NCBI GenBank assembly: GCA_904063045.1
Contig: CAJFCJ010000004.1
Coordinates: 1,295,713-1,359,712, forward strand
Reading direction: 5' to 3'
Length of the DNA: 64,000 nucleotides
Origin: Dimorphilus gyrociliatus
Lineage: Eukaryota > Annelida > Polychaeta > Dinophilidae
The notes beneath the pieces are model-generated. The model saw only the letters and a list, made by a program, of their open reading frames with translations, was not told where the DNA came from and did no database searches. Positions 63,901-64,000 of this stretch are shown piece after piece. Numbering within the stretch: the first letter of the stretch is position 1; the number at the start of each line of letters is the position of its first letter. The position numbers and the translations under genes are program-made.

Positions 63901-64000
63901 TACCGAGAAGCGGAGACGGAAAAGCAAATGTGACTATGCATCAGCACGTTTCGAATTAATTTTTTTTTTTCATTCACAGGCTTATGTTCTTTTTACTGAC
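57947..64000 (+). CDS. KIS/UHMK1-like protein kinase with C-terminal UHM domain, both ends incomplete
   Basis: Exons: 57947-58060, 58132-58255, 58314-58464, 59292-59421, 59474-59635, 60107-60225, 61162-61238, 61386-61487, 63841-63929 and 63980 to the window edge, all phases consistent, 363 codons so far. Seen: glycine loop IGNGSCSNVYEV, ATP lysine in AALKVFKEG, hinge FLEELLGSNLYEL, catalytic loop FIHGDLKMKNLTW, LIDFTHSY in place of DFG, YRAPE, DIWSLGCILVECFTG, and the C-lobe arginine in HARINLEEA. After the kinase, RVIKIHY, DLIKNLKEKCEEFGKV and the start of AYVLFTD match the RRM-like U2AF-homology motif (UHM) of KIS/UHMK1. That domain contacts splicing factors such as SF1 and SF3B1. No other kinase combines these domains. 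The first exon with the ATG was not found. Intron 61488-63840 (2.35 kb) is unusually long. The rest of the UHM lies off the window. The donor after 59421 could instead be at 59424. Confidence 0.85.

Overview
The window is nuclear DNA of an animal. It is A+T-rich (about 70% by eye). Genes are split by GT-AG introns, many of 50-150 nt, and the gene set is bilaterian: an EAG-type potassium channel, an I-kappa-B, an ionotropic glutamate receptor, a rhodopsin-class peptide GPCR and a UHM-domain kinase. The short introns and close gene spacing suggest a small-bodied invertebrate with a reduced genome, perhaps a lophotrochozoan. That placement is inference, because nothing here fixes the species. All gene models were assembled by hand from reading frame, splice signals, phase and remembered family motifs. 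In the strongest models every exon junction keeps phase.

Layout. 1-1671 (-): kynurenine/glutamine aminotransferase copy 1, 3' end outside the window, with a tandem pair of alternative second exons. 3252-5223 (+): GRDP/DUF1399-like protein. 5760-6432 (-) and 6937-8468 (+): small unrecognised genes. 8469-11868: no convincing gene. 11869-13748 (-): peptide-type GPCR. 15200-17109 (+): complete aminotransferase copy 2. 17518-18977 (-): I-kappa-B/Cactus with a DSG phosphodegron. 19613-21020 (+): GH18 chitinase-like protein. 21223-21345 (-): tRNA-Leu(CAA) with an intron. 21346-28720: long non-coding stretch with AT repeats and one CpG-rich patch. 28721-42452 (-): EAG/KCNH potassium channel in six exons with large introns, and a CpG-rich promoter just upstream. 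45911-48122 (-): purple acid phosphatase (ACP7-like), 11 exons, head to head with a coiled-coil protein at 48338-50344 (+). 50948-51417 (+): doubtful small gene. 51435-56240 (-): divergent ionotropic glutamate receptor, 16 exons, 893 codons. 57947-64000 (+): KIS/UHMK1-like kinase running off the right edge.

How the genes relate. They are mostly unrelated housekeeping, neural and immune genes that happen to be neighbours, and no operon-like logic is seen. Two links deserve attention. The aminotransferase copies keep the same exon boundaries and so derive from one duplication, but only copy 1 has a duplicated exon 2. NF-kappa-B-like motifs lie close upstream of both the I-kappa-B gene and aminotransferase copy 2. 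That fits autoregulation of I-kappa-B and possible immune control of tryptophan catabolism, but it is inference from sequence motifs alone.
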